The notes below the pieces were generated by a model. That model saw only the letters and a program-made list of their open reading frames with translations, did not search any database and was not told the origin of the DNA. The position numbers and the translations under genes were made by a program. Source: Artemia franciscana (lineage: Eukaryota; Arthropoda; Branchiopoda; Anostraca; Artemiidae). Taken from it: a stretch of DNA of 64,000 nucleotides. Positions 32,450 to 44,269 of the stretch are shown here, one piece after another (position 1 is the first letter of the stretch; the number at the start of each line of letters is the position of its first letter). The stretch covers positions 7,212,758 through 7,276,757 of the forward strand of contig NC_088868.1 in NCBI RefSeq assembly GCF_032884065.1. The letters run 5' to 3'.

Positions 32450-35160
32450 CATCTCTACTCGCCACTACCCATCCCCAGCATGTAAGAACTTGGACAAGAG
32501 AATAAACTTGCTTAGATAAATTACTATACTTATCTTGAGAGATAAATTGCTACAACGAGATAATTAAAGATTTAATTAAATTCTGGATCACCGCCACGCT
32601 TTGACCAATTTGAAAGATTAGGTTCATTTGGCAGTTTGAGGGTCTGCTCCTGTAGTCCATTATTATAAATTATTGGTTATTACCTTTGGCCTCAAATGTC
32701 GAATAACAAGAAATTATGCCTCTAAACTGATTGTAATATATAAAAGAGGTTAATATTGCAGTCTTTTTCACATACAGCAATACAATTTACTTTAATTCTG
32801 GATTGATTATAGTGAATTCTTTATTAATAGTGAAGTTTAAACTAAACCATCACGTACTCAAATTAAATTTTAAGCTGCTCCATTCTGACAGAAAAACTGA
32901 TAAGCCTAAATTCAATTTGACAAGGAAATAAGAGCAGTTCCTTATTTTCGATTGTAGTGGATTAATAAATTAAATTCAGCTTAAATTAAAATAAGACTAA
33001 GCATTTAATTAAAGTTCTGAGTCACTGTCATGTTGACAAAAATGACCATTAAAGTTAATTTGGCAGTTTGTGGATGCGTTCCTGAATATAATTATTATAA
33101 ATTACTTGTTATTATCTTGGCTCTATAATGCCAGCTACCAGGAAATCAAACCCCTAAAATGGTTACAACATATAAAACCGGTTAACATTGGAGTCGTTTT
33201 GCACTTACGGCAATTCACTTTGCTTAAATTCTGGATTAATTAAATTAAATTCTGGACTGGTTAAATTAGACTCTGGATCAACAATGAAATTTCAACTAAA
33301 CCATCAGGTACTTAATTAAATTTTAGGCAATCTAATCTGAAAGAAAAAGTGGCAAGTTTCAACTAATTTCGTATCTTTTGAGTTTTAATATCAAGTAATT
33401 TGATAAGAAGAAACAAATTCCGGCTTATAATGAAATGATTAAATTTAAACTAAATTATCATGATTTAATAATTAAACGTTTGATGGAAACAATAATTAAA
33501 CATTAGCAATCAGGTACTTATTTAAATCTTAGGCAACTCTAATCGGAAAGAAAAACTGGCATGTTTCAACTAATTTGGTATCTTTGAGTTTTAATATCAA
33601 GTAATTTGATAAGAAGAAATAAATTCCGGCTTATAATGAAATGATTAAATTTAAATTAAATTATCGTGATTTAATAATTAAACGTTTGATGGAAACAATA
33701 ATTAAACATTAACAATCAGGTACTTAATTAAATCTTAGGCAACACTAATTTGAGAGAAAAACTGGCATGTTTCAACTAATTTGGTATCTTTGAGTTTTAA
33801 TATCAAGTAATTTGATAAGTTGAAATAAAATCCAGCTTAGAATGAAATAATTAAATTAAAATTAAATTATCGTGATTCAATAATTAAACATTTGATTGAT
33901 TTCCTGGCTGCAGTAAAAATCTTTTTCAAAAGACTGGCTCTTAAAATGTATTCGGCAGTTTGAGTCTTGAGTCTTAAAGCAACTTGAGTCTCAACAACTG
34001 AAGACGTTAAATGTCTCACTTTCTGAATTTGCTGCTTGTTATTGACTGTGACTTAATTGTATCTACATTAACAGATCCTTAAAATCTAAGTTAAGCATTG
34101 TTCTATACAAAAAAAAACTAATTAAAAAAATTAACTTGCAACTTAAATTAGGATAATTAAATTCACATTAAACTATTTAAACTAAATAATTATGCATTCA
34201 ATTAAATTCTGGATCGATACCAGGTTTTGATATCCTCAAAACAATTATCATTAATTTCTTGTCAATATATTTAGCCTAAAATGGCAGGTAACAATAAATT
34301 TAGGCACTAAAATACTTTTAGCACATAAAAAGGACTAACATTTCAGGCCATTATATATTCTTGACAATAAAAATTGCTTATATCTTTGAGTTGTTTGTTA
34401 TTGTTATTGAGTTGGAATGAACATACTAGAAAATAATTGATCATCATTAATTATAATTGAATTGTGAAACACACATTGAGCCTTAATATTATTCTGCTGT
34501 AGGTGTTTTTTTATCCATTGAACTTAATTTTATAGATTAGATATACGCTGCAAGTTAAATTTAAATATTGTTCAAGCCACAATAGATAACTAATAAAATT
34601 GAATTCTAACTTGAATTGAAACAATTAAATTACATCATAACTTAATGTCATCTTGATTTGACATAGCCTATAAATTCAATTTAAATATCAGTCTAGACCA
34701 AATGATTAAATTCCAACTAAACTATCTCCATTAAACCTAAGCCCTTCATTACATTATGTACTATGGTCCGATTTTTACGGATAAATAGCCCTTTAAATTA
34801 ATGAGACATTTGATTCTGAATCTTAACCAATTCGAGAAATTAAATGTTTCACTTTCAAAGTTTTTTTTTTTTATTCGTCTTCACAATGGCCGTTTGACTT
34901 CGAATTAAATTTAAAGACTGTTCTATACAAAACAATGAATTAAATCAAATTCGGGTCACTTTGAAAAAATTACTTTCTTTAATAATTGTACCTTTTTTAC
35001 ACATTGGAAATTAATGCCCTCTACAACTGACATATTCTTTCGACTTAATTTAAAAGCTCTTCTGACAAAATAATTAATTAATCAAGTTAAATTCTGGCTT
35101 AATTTAAAACAATTAAATTTGAATTTAAAAAAATTATGGGCGGTTATCCAATTATGATAG
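32450..35160. repeat. AT-rich intronic region with tandem duplications
   Basis: Extremely AT-rich sequence full of ttaaatt and aattaaa words. It includes a triplication of about 206 bp (block tcaagtaatttgataag at 33391, 33597 and 33803) and more diverged repetition at about 32580-33310. No coding potential is visible. It is all within the ENY2 intron. Confidence 0.75.
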
Positions 35161-35264
35161 AAAAATCAGCACTTCAAAAGATCGACACTGATCTATAAAA
35201 AAAAAATCTATTCTTTTATAAATCTATAGAAAAAGGGACAAAAACAATTTAAGAAAACAATCAC

Positions 35265-35410
35265 CTCTAGCTTCTTTTGTGATTTCCCCAATCAATGAGT
35301 CGACAGTGACGTTATCAACACCAGTCTTCTGTATCTTCTCCCTGCAGAGGAGTTTCATGCGATCACGCCAGCCACACTCGATCAATCTAGATCTCAACAG
35401 GTCTTTGAGT
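35265..35410 (-). CDS. ENY2: ENY2, central coding exon
   Basis: A 146-base exon with acceptor tttgttgcag and donor gtgatt. It completes an Arg codon and encodes LKDLLRSRLIECGWRDRMKL, then CREKIQKTGVDNVTVDSLI and GEITKEAR. The LIECGW core is the most conserved part of ENY2, and the rest tracks the metazoan protein without gaps. Phases at both ends match the neighbouring exons (two bases before, one base after). No stop or frameshift. The exon sits alone between two repeat-filled introns. Confidence 0.95.
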
Positions 35411-36335
35411 CTGCAACAAAAGACACGTTAGTTTCATCATTAATCCAGATAACTCGATTAGTCTAGATACCAAAATCTGGATCAATCTAGATTACTAGAT
35501 CAATCTAGAAACTCAATGAAGATCTCAACAGGTACTTAGGTCTGCAACAACAGACACTTTAACTTTATCAATTTTATTATCAATCTTGATCCATCTAAAT
35601 ACCTCAATCTTGACCAACCACTCTTTAAGTCAAACTATAAAACAAGTCCATTATAGATCAGTAATTTTTTTTATTTTTTGAGGGGATCCAATGGTCAAAT
35701 TCCCCCTACCCCCGACTCATCTGCGGATATGAGTTGCACAGTTTCTTTTCGAATTATCAAATAGGGAAAACAAGTGTATTTTTTTTATAGTGAAACTACC
35801 ATTAGAAGATGAGCAATTATCCTATGTGAAGGGGATTGCCCCCCCCCCAAGCCCTCTGATGTATTCGCTAAAGCTTAAATTGCATTTTATGAGTGTGATC
35901 AACACCAATAATATGCTGACACTTTAAGATATAGATTAGTACGCTTGGGGATAATGGCCGCCTCATATATAGGACGTTTTTGTTAGTTTTAAATTTCGAT
36001 ACCACTTTCGCTTCCATTAAACAAAAAAAAAAAAACATTGGGGAAAAGCTGCCCCGATTAAGCCTTCTTTCTTTCTGATGAAGTTTAGCTTTAACATTTC
36101 ATAAAAAAAATTGGGGTGGAGGATATCAACAACTATTCTCATGCAATCATTTTTTTTTATTCTACAGGGGGGAGGGGGCTGTTTTCACAACAGGAGCCAA
36201 CAGTTCATTGAAAAAATGCTGTTTCTAGGGGATGTATCTAAGCCCCTTCCACCTCTTTGCAGGTAAGCATATGCATAACCTTGTACTTCACACTCAAAGC
36301 ACTTGTACACACAGAGTTAAACTCAGCTAGTTTAA
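35411..36335. other. ENY2 intron, repeat fragments only
   Basis: Contains 'atcaatctagat' repeats just upstream of the exon (35380-35600) and a degraded version of the foldback motif of the long dispersed repeats (about 35810-36010, ctaaagctt and catatatagg). No gene. Confidence 0.5.
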
Positions 36336-36790
36336 CTTTGAAGGACTACCTATTTCTAGTCAGTTTGCTCCAAGGAGACATTCTAGGTCCAATTCTCCTG
36401 CTGGTGTGCATGAACAACATGGAGAGATAGTTCAAATCTTACAATTATGCTTCCCCTACGACAAATGAAGTTGGGATTTCGAAATGCGTAGAGGAATTTC
36501 TTTAGTGACTTTTCGTTCTTGGAGTTTTTCGGACTCGGAATTTTCATGCTTGATTTTTTAAGGTTTATGAAGTTTTTTTAAGGTTTATGACCTTTTTGCA
36601 TTTGGGAATTATTCCTAGGCTTTGGTTTGCCCCAAAAAGACATTCTAGGTCCAATTCTCCTGATGGCATGTATGAACAACATGAAGGGATAAAGAAATCT
36701 TACAATTATGCTTACCCAATGACAAATCAAGTTGGGATTTTGAATCACATTCCGAATCGCATGGCGATTCAAATGAAACCTTTTTGAACC
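36336..36790 (+). pseudogene. Duplicated LINE reverse-transcriptase snippet
   Basis: At about 36365-36430 one frame reads LLQGDILGPILLLVCMNNM, matching reverse-transcriptase motif B (Q-G-S-x-L-G-P-x-L-F). A second, slightly altered copy lies at about 36630-36700. Both are followed by a shared 'tcttacaattatgctt' and 'aagttgggatttt' block. Stops interrupt each. It is a different LINE from the family at 16.2 and 44.3 kb. Confidence 0.6.
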
Positions 36791-37940
36791 CCCAGACTGA
36801 CCAGATAAAGATTAGGGACTGTGTAAATAATTTGTACACAAACTTAAATTTAATTAAATAATTTTTAATGAAATCGAGATTTAATAGTTAAAACTTAATT
36901 TGTTAAAATTCAAATTAAAAATAGTAATTAAAACTTTTAAATTATGTCCAACCAAAAACCAAAGAGTTACTGATTTCTCAATGAAGAATGTAAAACATCA
37001 CCCTGATCTCCATTTTAAAGGGGGTCAATAATAAAAGTCGAAACCGTAACTTCTGGAAGAGAATTTCTTGTCGGATATCACGTGGGCCGAACATATTGGC
37101 AAAATGCAATCTGCTCAAGAAACCTAGGAATAATCCCCAAATGCAAAAAGGTCAATGTGTCCTTCAACTGCTTACATCTTGAGTTAAGCGTTAAGCCTGT
37201 TATTGAGTAGACATGAAGTATTTTTTACGAGATGCCCCCCCCCCCAAAAAAAAAAACAACCTTATAGCTCCTCTTTGGCAAATCCAAAATCAAGTAATCA
37301 GAGCAGGAGCATTTGGTAGATATGCCACTACCCATTATAGGATTGCCTTGACGTGATGTCTATGTCAGTGCTTTCAGATACATACTCTATCCTCCATCAG
37401 AGAGGCGTCAAAGCTTGTGCCTTGCAGAATGAACCTGATGATATCTACAGCCAAAGTAGACACACTGCTCATCACATCTGCAGTAAAGAACTCCCACCAG
37501 GAATACATCAAAGAGAGCTTTGTTCAAGGTACTGTTGTCACATGGACTGACCACTCTGAAGATATTGCACCTCTCCCACCCAAAGCAAGAGATACCAGTA
37601 AAATTGTACACTAATCCGAAGTTATTGCGAACATTTGACAGGAATAAATATGATAGTATTTTTTTTTCTTTTTTAGAATCCAAAAAAGGAAAGAACTGCT
37701 TCCAGCATTGATACTACCACTTATTGGATCAGAACATAACCTGAATTGTTCATATATACATGATTGTTCAGGAATAATGAAAGACGGTGCAAAATACACA
37801 GATCAGCCAAGAGTAGGCAAGGTTGTAATTTACAAGAGCATATTTTTGAAAAAGCCGAAGTTCTGTTAAAAGAAAAATGACAACTCAATATTGATCAAGG
37901 CTTGTCGGAAAAGAACCACAATCCCATATATCAGGCAAAA
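36791..37940. other. ENY2 intron, no other gene seen
   Basis: No supported gene. Overlapping frames at 37353-37711 on both strands lack recognisable motifs and conserved splice sites. Confidence 0.4.
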
Positions 37941-38420
37941 CCCACCAAGTTTCATCCCAATCCCTCCACTCTAAGCGTTTCCCAAAATTTTGGGTTTCCC
38001 TCTCCAACTCCACCAAATGTCACCAGATTCGGTCGGGATTTAAAATAAGAGCTCTGAGACACGATATCCTTCTAAATATCAAATTTCATAAAGATCCAAT
38101 AACCCATTCTTACGTTAGAATTAGTATAACATAATAAAATTAGTAAAGCATAACAACAATAAAATTAGTAGTAGTATAACACTTATTCTACCCACCAAGT
38201 TTCATCTCGATCCCTCCACTCTAAGTGTTTTCCAAGATTTTAGGTTCCCTCTCAAACTCCCCCAGTGTCACCGGATCCAGTCGGGATTTAAAATAAGAGC
38301 TCTGAGACACGATATCCTTCTAAATATCAAATTTCATAAAAATCCGATAACCCGTTCTTAGGCTAAAATTAGTATAACATAATAAAATTAGTAAAACATA
38401 ACAATAATAAAATTAGTATG
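37941..38420 (+). repeat. Two tandem S-repeat units, 250-bp period
   Basis: cccaccaagtttcat occurs at 37941 and 38191. Each unit continues through gtcgggatttaaaataagag and ctctgagacacgatatcctt and ends in an 'attagtataacataataaaa' block. Same family as 2.9, 25.9 and 46-48.5 kb. Confidence 0.9.
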
Positions 38421-39371
38421 TCTGTTGTTGCACTCAAAGATCAACTAAGATTGTCAATTTTCCAAACTAATTTTTCTAAGTTTATTTTTCCATGTTTTTT
38501 GTAAATTAGATTGAAACGTAATTTGACAAGGACTTATTCAAATGGAAATTTGAAGTCCCAGTCCTATTTTTATGTAGCAAAAAAAAATTGCACCACAGCT
38601 TTAGTGCTGATATCTGCCATTTTATGGGGAGGGCCTCATAAACCATAAGATACTGTTCATGGCAGGGAGTCCAAACCCACAAAAACAAGGACGTATTACA
38701 TTTCAATCTAATTTACACAAAAATACCAACATAAAAATGGAAAAATAAACTTAGAAAAATGAGTGTGGACAATTGAATGAAAGATATTTAAAACTTGTAC
38801 AATATTCTTCTTTTTTTAATGAGTAGCTTCAAGTTTTAACACAAAAGAGTTAATTTTTTTAAACAAATTTTATTTAAAATTTGTTTTATTTAAAATTTAA
38901 ATTTATTTTTTTAAACAAATTTAGCAAATAGTAACCACACTGATACATAACTGTGAAAGGCAGTTTGACAAAAAAAGCATTTTCAGGCCAAAATTTCCAA
39001 AGCGGAGTAGTTCTTTTGGCTAATCTCAGGAATCCCCCCTCCATGCAGAGACGTAAACTCAAAGTAATTCACAAAAATTCAACTTCTCAGCATAAGCTGA
39101 CTTATTATTTATTATCACTCTTTCTTCAAGCATAAGCAATGCTTCAAAAGCCTAATGCTTCAACGTGTGTTCAATCCATAGTATAGACCTTGAAAGTCTT
39201 GTTAAAACCTATGCTAATTTTAAAAGAGAATTTAAGGTAAGACTTTATTTTTCGGAATTGTATACTTTTTCCAGTGACATATAAGATTATAATACAAATC
39301 TAGGTGTTCATGCAGTATTGACAAATGGGATTACTGCCATTACTATAAGTTTTGTAAAAAATAAAACTTAC
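38421..39371. other. ENY2 intron, no other gene seen
   Basis: AT-rich, unassigned. Short imperfect ttaaaatttaaatttattt palindromes lie at about 38870-38925. Confidence 0.45.
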
Positions 39372-39437
39372 CTATCCTTTTCTCCTTGCTCTACTAATTT
39401 CTGATTTAACACTGTCTGTGCCTTTAACTTCAAGTCA
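39372..39437 (-). CDS. ENY2: ENY2, first recognised coding exon
   Basis: A 66-base exon between a long poly-pyrimidine acceptor (T-run, tag) and a consensus donor gtaagt. After one base of a split codon it encodes DLKLKAQTVLNQ, then KLVEQGEKD, and two bases of the Arg codon completed at 35410. This matches the N-terminal helix of ENY2 (animal homologues have an A-I-N-Q-K-L-x-E-T-G-E core). Only a few residues and the start codon are missing, so a short upstream exon must exist; I could not locate it with confidence. Confidence 0.9.
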
Positions 39438-39876
39438 CTAAAAAAAAAAAAAAAAAACTATCATTTTCCTGGGAAAAAACAAAGACTGGTATCTTCTTCT
39501 TTTTCTGTTTCAGCAAACAAGCGCTTTTTAGTCAAGACTATTCAGCCTTTTCCCTTCTGATTCACTCTGTGAGATGAACAGAGCTACTGGATTGGTTGCT
39601 GCTTATTTATCTTGAATCTGCTCAGATTTCTTTCAGTAAATCTTTTGATTCTAAGAGATGAAATATAAGAGGATAACAACTGATTTCTGAGCTGTGTCCA
39701 GGTATAGTCAGATAGACTCTTGGCTGAAAGTAATTTTGTGGTGTTTGAAGAATTTTAACAGTTTACATTGCAGTATATAGTGTGCATACATCAGTATATT
39801 ACATTGAAATACGCAATGGTCTATTTTTTCATTTTTTTTAAATTACAATACCTACAAAGAGGGGAGGAGGAAACTG

Positions 39877-40845
39877 ATATGAAAACGCATGAAAATTTAG
39901 CCCACTTGAACCAGAAGAAATTCTATGATAAAATTTAGAAAGGTGTTTATTGGGGAAGGGTGATATAATTGGATTGTTCTTATTTAATAATACCTCTGAT
40001 AATCTCCAGCAATAAATGTCTCTAGTGGGGATTGGTCTCCCACTTGGCTGGTCAATATTTAAAGGATTTTTGCAATTTCATCTGCCTGATGGTTCCCCAT
40101 TATACCTGAATGGCTTGGAACATACTGGATTTAAGTTCTTATGCCTTTATTTCATCAACTTTACAACTTCAAAATTCATAACAATTCATATCATCAAATT
40201 TCTTCTTCTTCTTCTTATTGGAACTATTTTGTTTTATTGGTAACTTGGTTACCATGTTAATTGCTGTAAATATGTGCCATACATCCATGGCAATTTGCAA
40301 ACAGAACCTATGTCCACTTTCGTCTGAAAATGAGGTAAACATACAGAACAAAAGAGCTTGAAGGGATCTATCAATTGCTCTATTTAAAATGGACATGCCT
40401 TTAATCCCGACCAAGTTATAAATTGTTCAAAAAGGGCATAAAAAGCAGCACAAGTCTCTTACATTGTAAGTAATAAACATTTCAGTAATTTTGACATTTC
40501 CAGCAAGTTCTTATCAAAAGTTAACTAGGAATCAGTCATGATATGAAAACGCATGAAAATTTAGCCCACTTGAACCAGAAGAAATTCTATGATAAAATTT
40601 AGAAAGGTCATAGAGACAATAAATGTCTCTAGTGGGGATTGGTCTCCCACTTGGCTGATCAATATTTAAAGGATTTTTGCAATTTCATCTGCCTCCAGCA
40701 ATTTTGACATTTCCAGCAAGTTCTTATCAAAAGTTAACTAGGAATCAGTCATGATATGAAAACGCATGAAAATTTAGCCCACTTGAACCAGAAGAAATTC
40801 TATGATAAAATTTAGAAAGGTGTTTATTGTGGAAGGATGATAAAA
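39877..40845. repeat. Interleaved local duplications
   Basis: Block 1 (tgatatgaaaacgcatgaaa ... ttctatgataaaatttagaa) occurs at 39877, 40539 and 40752. Block 2 (aataaatgtctctagtgggg ...) occurs at about 40010 and 40620. Block 3 (ttttgacatttccagcaag) occurs at about 40491 and 40703. Copies are nearly identical, so the duplications are young. No coding potential is conserved. Confidence 0.9.
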
Positions 40846-40849
40846 ATTG

Positions 40850-41184
40850 AAACTGTCTTTACAGTTTCAAGTTTCTTAAATTCTAATTTGTGAGAAAGAT
40901 TTTTCATTGTGTATTTTATATTCATTTTGCTCTCACTGTAAAATCATGAAAAGTGGATTTAGGCCCTTTTTGCATAGTACCATGGCTACAGGCTACCAGG
41001 TTTAGTGAGGGAAATAAACTTGATCAAGCTGTTGGTTTGCCTACTAGAGATCCATCAGCTAATAACTACAGGATACCAGGACAAAGAAGTTAGCATAATT
41101 TCGTTTCTTCATGACCTAATTTTACCTATTTGGATAATTTATATTGTTTTTCTGCTTATTCTTAATAAGTTTGTGGGGTCATCC
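40850..41184. other. Spacer, no gene seen
   Basis: Unassigned; the plus-strand frame at 41005-41298 runs into the neighbouring minisatellite and is not supported. Confidence 0.4.
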
Positions 41185-41595
41185 AAGGGAGGATTTACTC
41201 ATCTCATACATTTGTGCTCATTGCTCAGTTTGACTATTTATCATATACCAGGGGAGGATTTATTCATCTCATACATTTGTGCTCATTGCTCAGTTTGACT
41301 ACTTATCATATACCAGGCCATCATACACCAGGTGAGGATTTATTCATCTCATACATTTGTGCTCATTGCTCACTTTGACTACTTCTCATATACCAGGGGA
41401 GGATTTATTTGTCTCATACATTTGTGCTCATTGCTCAGTTTAACTACTTATCATATACCAGGGGAGGATTTATTCATATCATACATTTGTGCTCATTGCT
41501 CAGTTTGACTACTTATCATATACCAGGCCATCATATACCATGTGAGGATTTATTCATCTTGTACATTTGTGCTCATTGCTCAGTTTGAATATTGG
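41185..41595. repeat. 65/80-bp minisatellite, six copies
   Basis: gaggattta recurs at 41189, 41254, 41334, 41399, 41464 and 41544. The unit (cat acatttgtgctcattgctcagtttgact) is 65 bp; the 2nd-to-3rd and 5th-to-6th intervals carry an extra 15 bp (ccatcatacaccagg type), so the pattern 65-80-65-65-80 suggests a higher-order duplication. Confidence 0.95.
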
Positions 41596-42079
41596 GCATG
41601 CCTGAGTTGATAGCAGCACTGATAAAAGCTGCATTTCATCAATACAACCTCATTGATTTAAGGATCATAATGCTTTAGGAGCTTCCCCACCATGTTGCAT
41701 GCTGGAAATGTATGCAGTTTGTACAAGATTGTATGATAGAAATAAACTTGATCATCAAATAGTTAGTTTGACTAAAAGAATTCCATATACTCTGAGACAT
41801 CAGTACTATGATGTCTTTGATGATTTGTTTCTGACCATTGATAAAGCTGTATAATGTTGTTGTTAAATTTTTGGATGAAGGATGAATATCACAGAGTTGA
41901 AAACTAGAAACAAATTTGCTTAAAAAATGAATTTTCTAATTAAAGACAACAAAATAAGAAATTCAAATAGAAAAAAAATGAAATATCAATTTGTCACCAC
42001 CTATGGAAACTATTCTCAAGGGAAGAGAAGCAACAGGCTACAATTTGATTTACCAAGTTTGGTAAATCAACTACAACTT
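41596..42079. other. Spacer, no gene seen
   Basis: No supported feature; the frame at 41927-42172 enters the next tandem repeat. Confidence 0.4.
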
Positions 42080-42560
42080 TGGTACAAACTACAAGCAGGT
42101 CTTGAAAACAACAATCCAAAACCCATTATTTTACTATTCAGTCACTTGAAGCCTCTATTAAACTACAAGTAGATCTTGAAAACTACCATCTGAAACACAA
42201 TCTTTAACTATGGAGACACTTAAAGCATCTATTTAACTACAAACAGGTTTTGAAAACTGCCAAACCCAATATTTGACTACGGAGTCACTTGAAGTATCTA
42301 CTAAACTACAAGCAGGTCTTAACAACTACTATCTCAAACCCAACATTTCACTATGGAGTCAATTAAGTATCTACTGAACTACAAGTCAGTCTTGGAAACT
42401 ATAATTGGAAAACCAATATTTGACACTTGAAGCCTATACTAAACTACAAACATGTTTTGAAAGATACCACTGGAAACTCAGCATTTGATTATTGAGTCAC
42501 TTGAAGCATCTACTTAACTACAAGCAGGTCTTTAAAAGCTCTCAAACCCACAATTTTGGA
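42080..42560. repeat. Minisatellite, about 70-80-bp units
   Basis: About seven diverged copies of a unit containing actacaagcaggtcttgaaa and ttgactatggagtcacttga; equivalent starts lie at about 42090, 42166, 42238, 42308, 42380, 42446 and 42519. Confidence 0.85.
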
Positions 42561-42811
42561 AAATTATGCAAAAAGATCTATTCAATGTTACAACATTCCA
42601 TCAGAATATCAATGGAAACTGATGCCTTACACAATTGATAGATGCAAAAAGAGCCCTTGAATCACAAGTGGGAAAAATTTTAAAAGAAGAAAATAGTTGA
42701 AATATGGAAAAAGTGATCTAAAGAGCCTTTCAAATGTAAAATAATTTTTGGGAGAGTGTTTAAATCTTTGATGTCACATCAGCATTACACCACTCCTGCA
42801 TGATGCTGACC

Positions 42812-43195
42812 ATTGCATCCAGAGTACATACTAACAAACTAGTAAGGCATCCAATACTGAACTTTTTATATCAGGCATGTACTGCTGGGATGTTTATGCT
42901 GATAAAATTAAAGCTGTGTTAGAATTCTTTTAAGATTTTTGAACTAAAGAAAATATTTTGGCTTTTTATATTCCATTTGTCCTGCTGATAGGCAGAAGCC
43001 ATTTGATCCAGAGTATATACTAACAAACTAGTAAGGCATCCAATACTGAACTTTTTATATCAGGCATGTACTGCTGGGATGTTTATGCTGATAAAATTAA
43101 AGCTGTGTTAGAATTCTTTTAAGATTTTTGAACTAAAGAAAATATTTTGGCTTTTTATATTCCATTTGTCCTGCTGATAGGCAGAAGCCATTTGA
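42812..43195. repeat. Nearly identical 189-bp tandem duplication
   Basis: ctaacaaactagtaaggcat at 42831 recurs at 43020, and the text between is almost identical through ataggcagaagccatttgat. Very recent duplication or an assembly artefact. Confidence 0.95.
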
Positions 43196-43609
43196 TTACT
43201 GCCTAAATTTCTGAAAATTCTTGAAAAGCATACTGAGGAGAAAGAAGTGCTACTATGATTCGTGATATATGAACCAGACAAGTGCCCATTATCCTGTAGG
43301 AAATGTGTGCCATGCTGTCCAGTAAAAAATTGTGGTGAGATTAAATTGAAAAACAATCCTTAAAACCTTGGTTGAAAATCCCTATGTACCATGGTATTGC
43401 TTGTTATGTCCCAGATTCTATCTCTGAGGAATGATGTGATGTGAGAGCCCTATGCATTGGAAGAAACCAGGCTGTATAGAGTTTTCATACCATGATAATC
43501 TGATTGTAATCATTAGAACCTTGTCATTATCAAATATGAATGGATCAGAATTGATGAATATATACCCCTGCCTCCCAAGAGCTTCAATAGTCAGACTTTC
43601 ACAGAAATG

Positions 43610-44080
43610 TCTGCTGTCTGTAGCAGCTACTGTTTGCTGCTCCCACTGTGGACAATAGGGGCATTTGAGTAACTGCAACTCCCCTTGCCTGAGCAGTCAA
43701 GTAAGCTTTGTGCTCTCAAACTGATTGCCCATGCTATAGTTAGAAATGTCCTGTAGCACAGAAGCTTTAGTGTCCTACTAAATGAATACAGGACCCAGAA
43801 TAATGTCATGAAATATGAACAGAGATACAAAGCTGAAACTTCCATTATATGTCTACTGCCTACAGCAGCTATTGTTTGATGCTCTCACTGTGGACAATAG
43901 GGGTATTTGAGTAACTGCAACTCCCCTTGCATGAACAGTCAAGTAAGCTCTGTGCTCTCAAGTTGACCACCCATGCCATAGTTAGAAATGCCCTGTAGCA
44001 CAGAAGCTTTAGTGTCCCACTAAATGAATACAGGAATCAGAATAATGTCATGAAATATAAACAGAGATGCAAAGCTACAG
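43610..44080. repeat. 242-bp tandem duplication
   Basis: gacaatagggg occurs at 43651 and 43893; both copies continue through gagtaactgcaactcccctt, gtagcacagaagctttagtg and agaataatgtcatgaaata. About 90% similar by eye. Confidence 0.95.
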
Positions 44081-44269
44081 CTGTCCTAGAGTACAGTCAC
44101 TCAATCTTAACTACCCCAGCCTCAACATTGTGAGCAAACATTTAATTCAGTTGATAGAAGAGCTTTAATGAAGGTACCCTCTTTGCATGCAAGGCTGTAT
44201 CCAAGGGGGTTTGAGGGTTTAACCCCTCTCCCTAAACGAAAATCCTGGATGTGTCCTGGCATGTGCAAT

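Noticed and set aside
37353..37711. Cluster of overlapping ORFs on both strands
   Set aside because: No recognisable domain, no good splice context, and mutual overlap on both strands suggests locally higher GC content rather than a gene.
39820..39900. Possible first ENY2 exon (ATG near 39886 with a gtaggt donor at about 39857)
   Set aside because: The phase fits, but the donor is weak, the peptide is hydrophobic and unlike ENY2 N-termini, and the sequence belongs to a locally duplicated block.
41005..41298. 97-codon ORF
   Set aside because: Its second half is the 65-bp minisatellite; the first half alone is not convincing.
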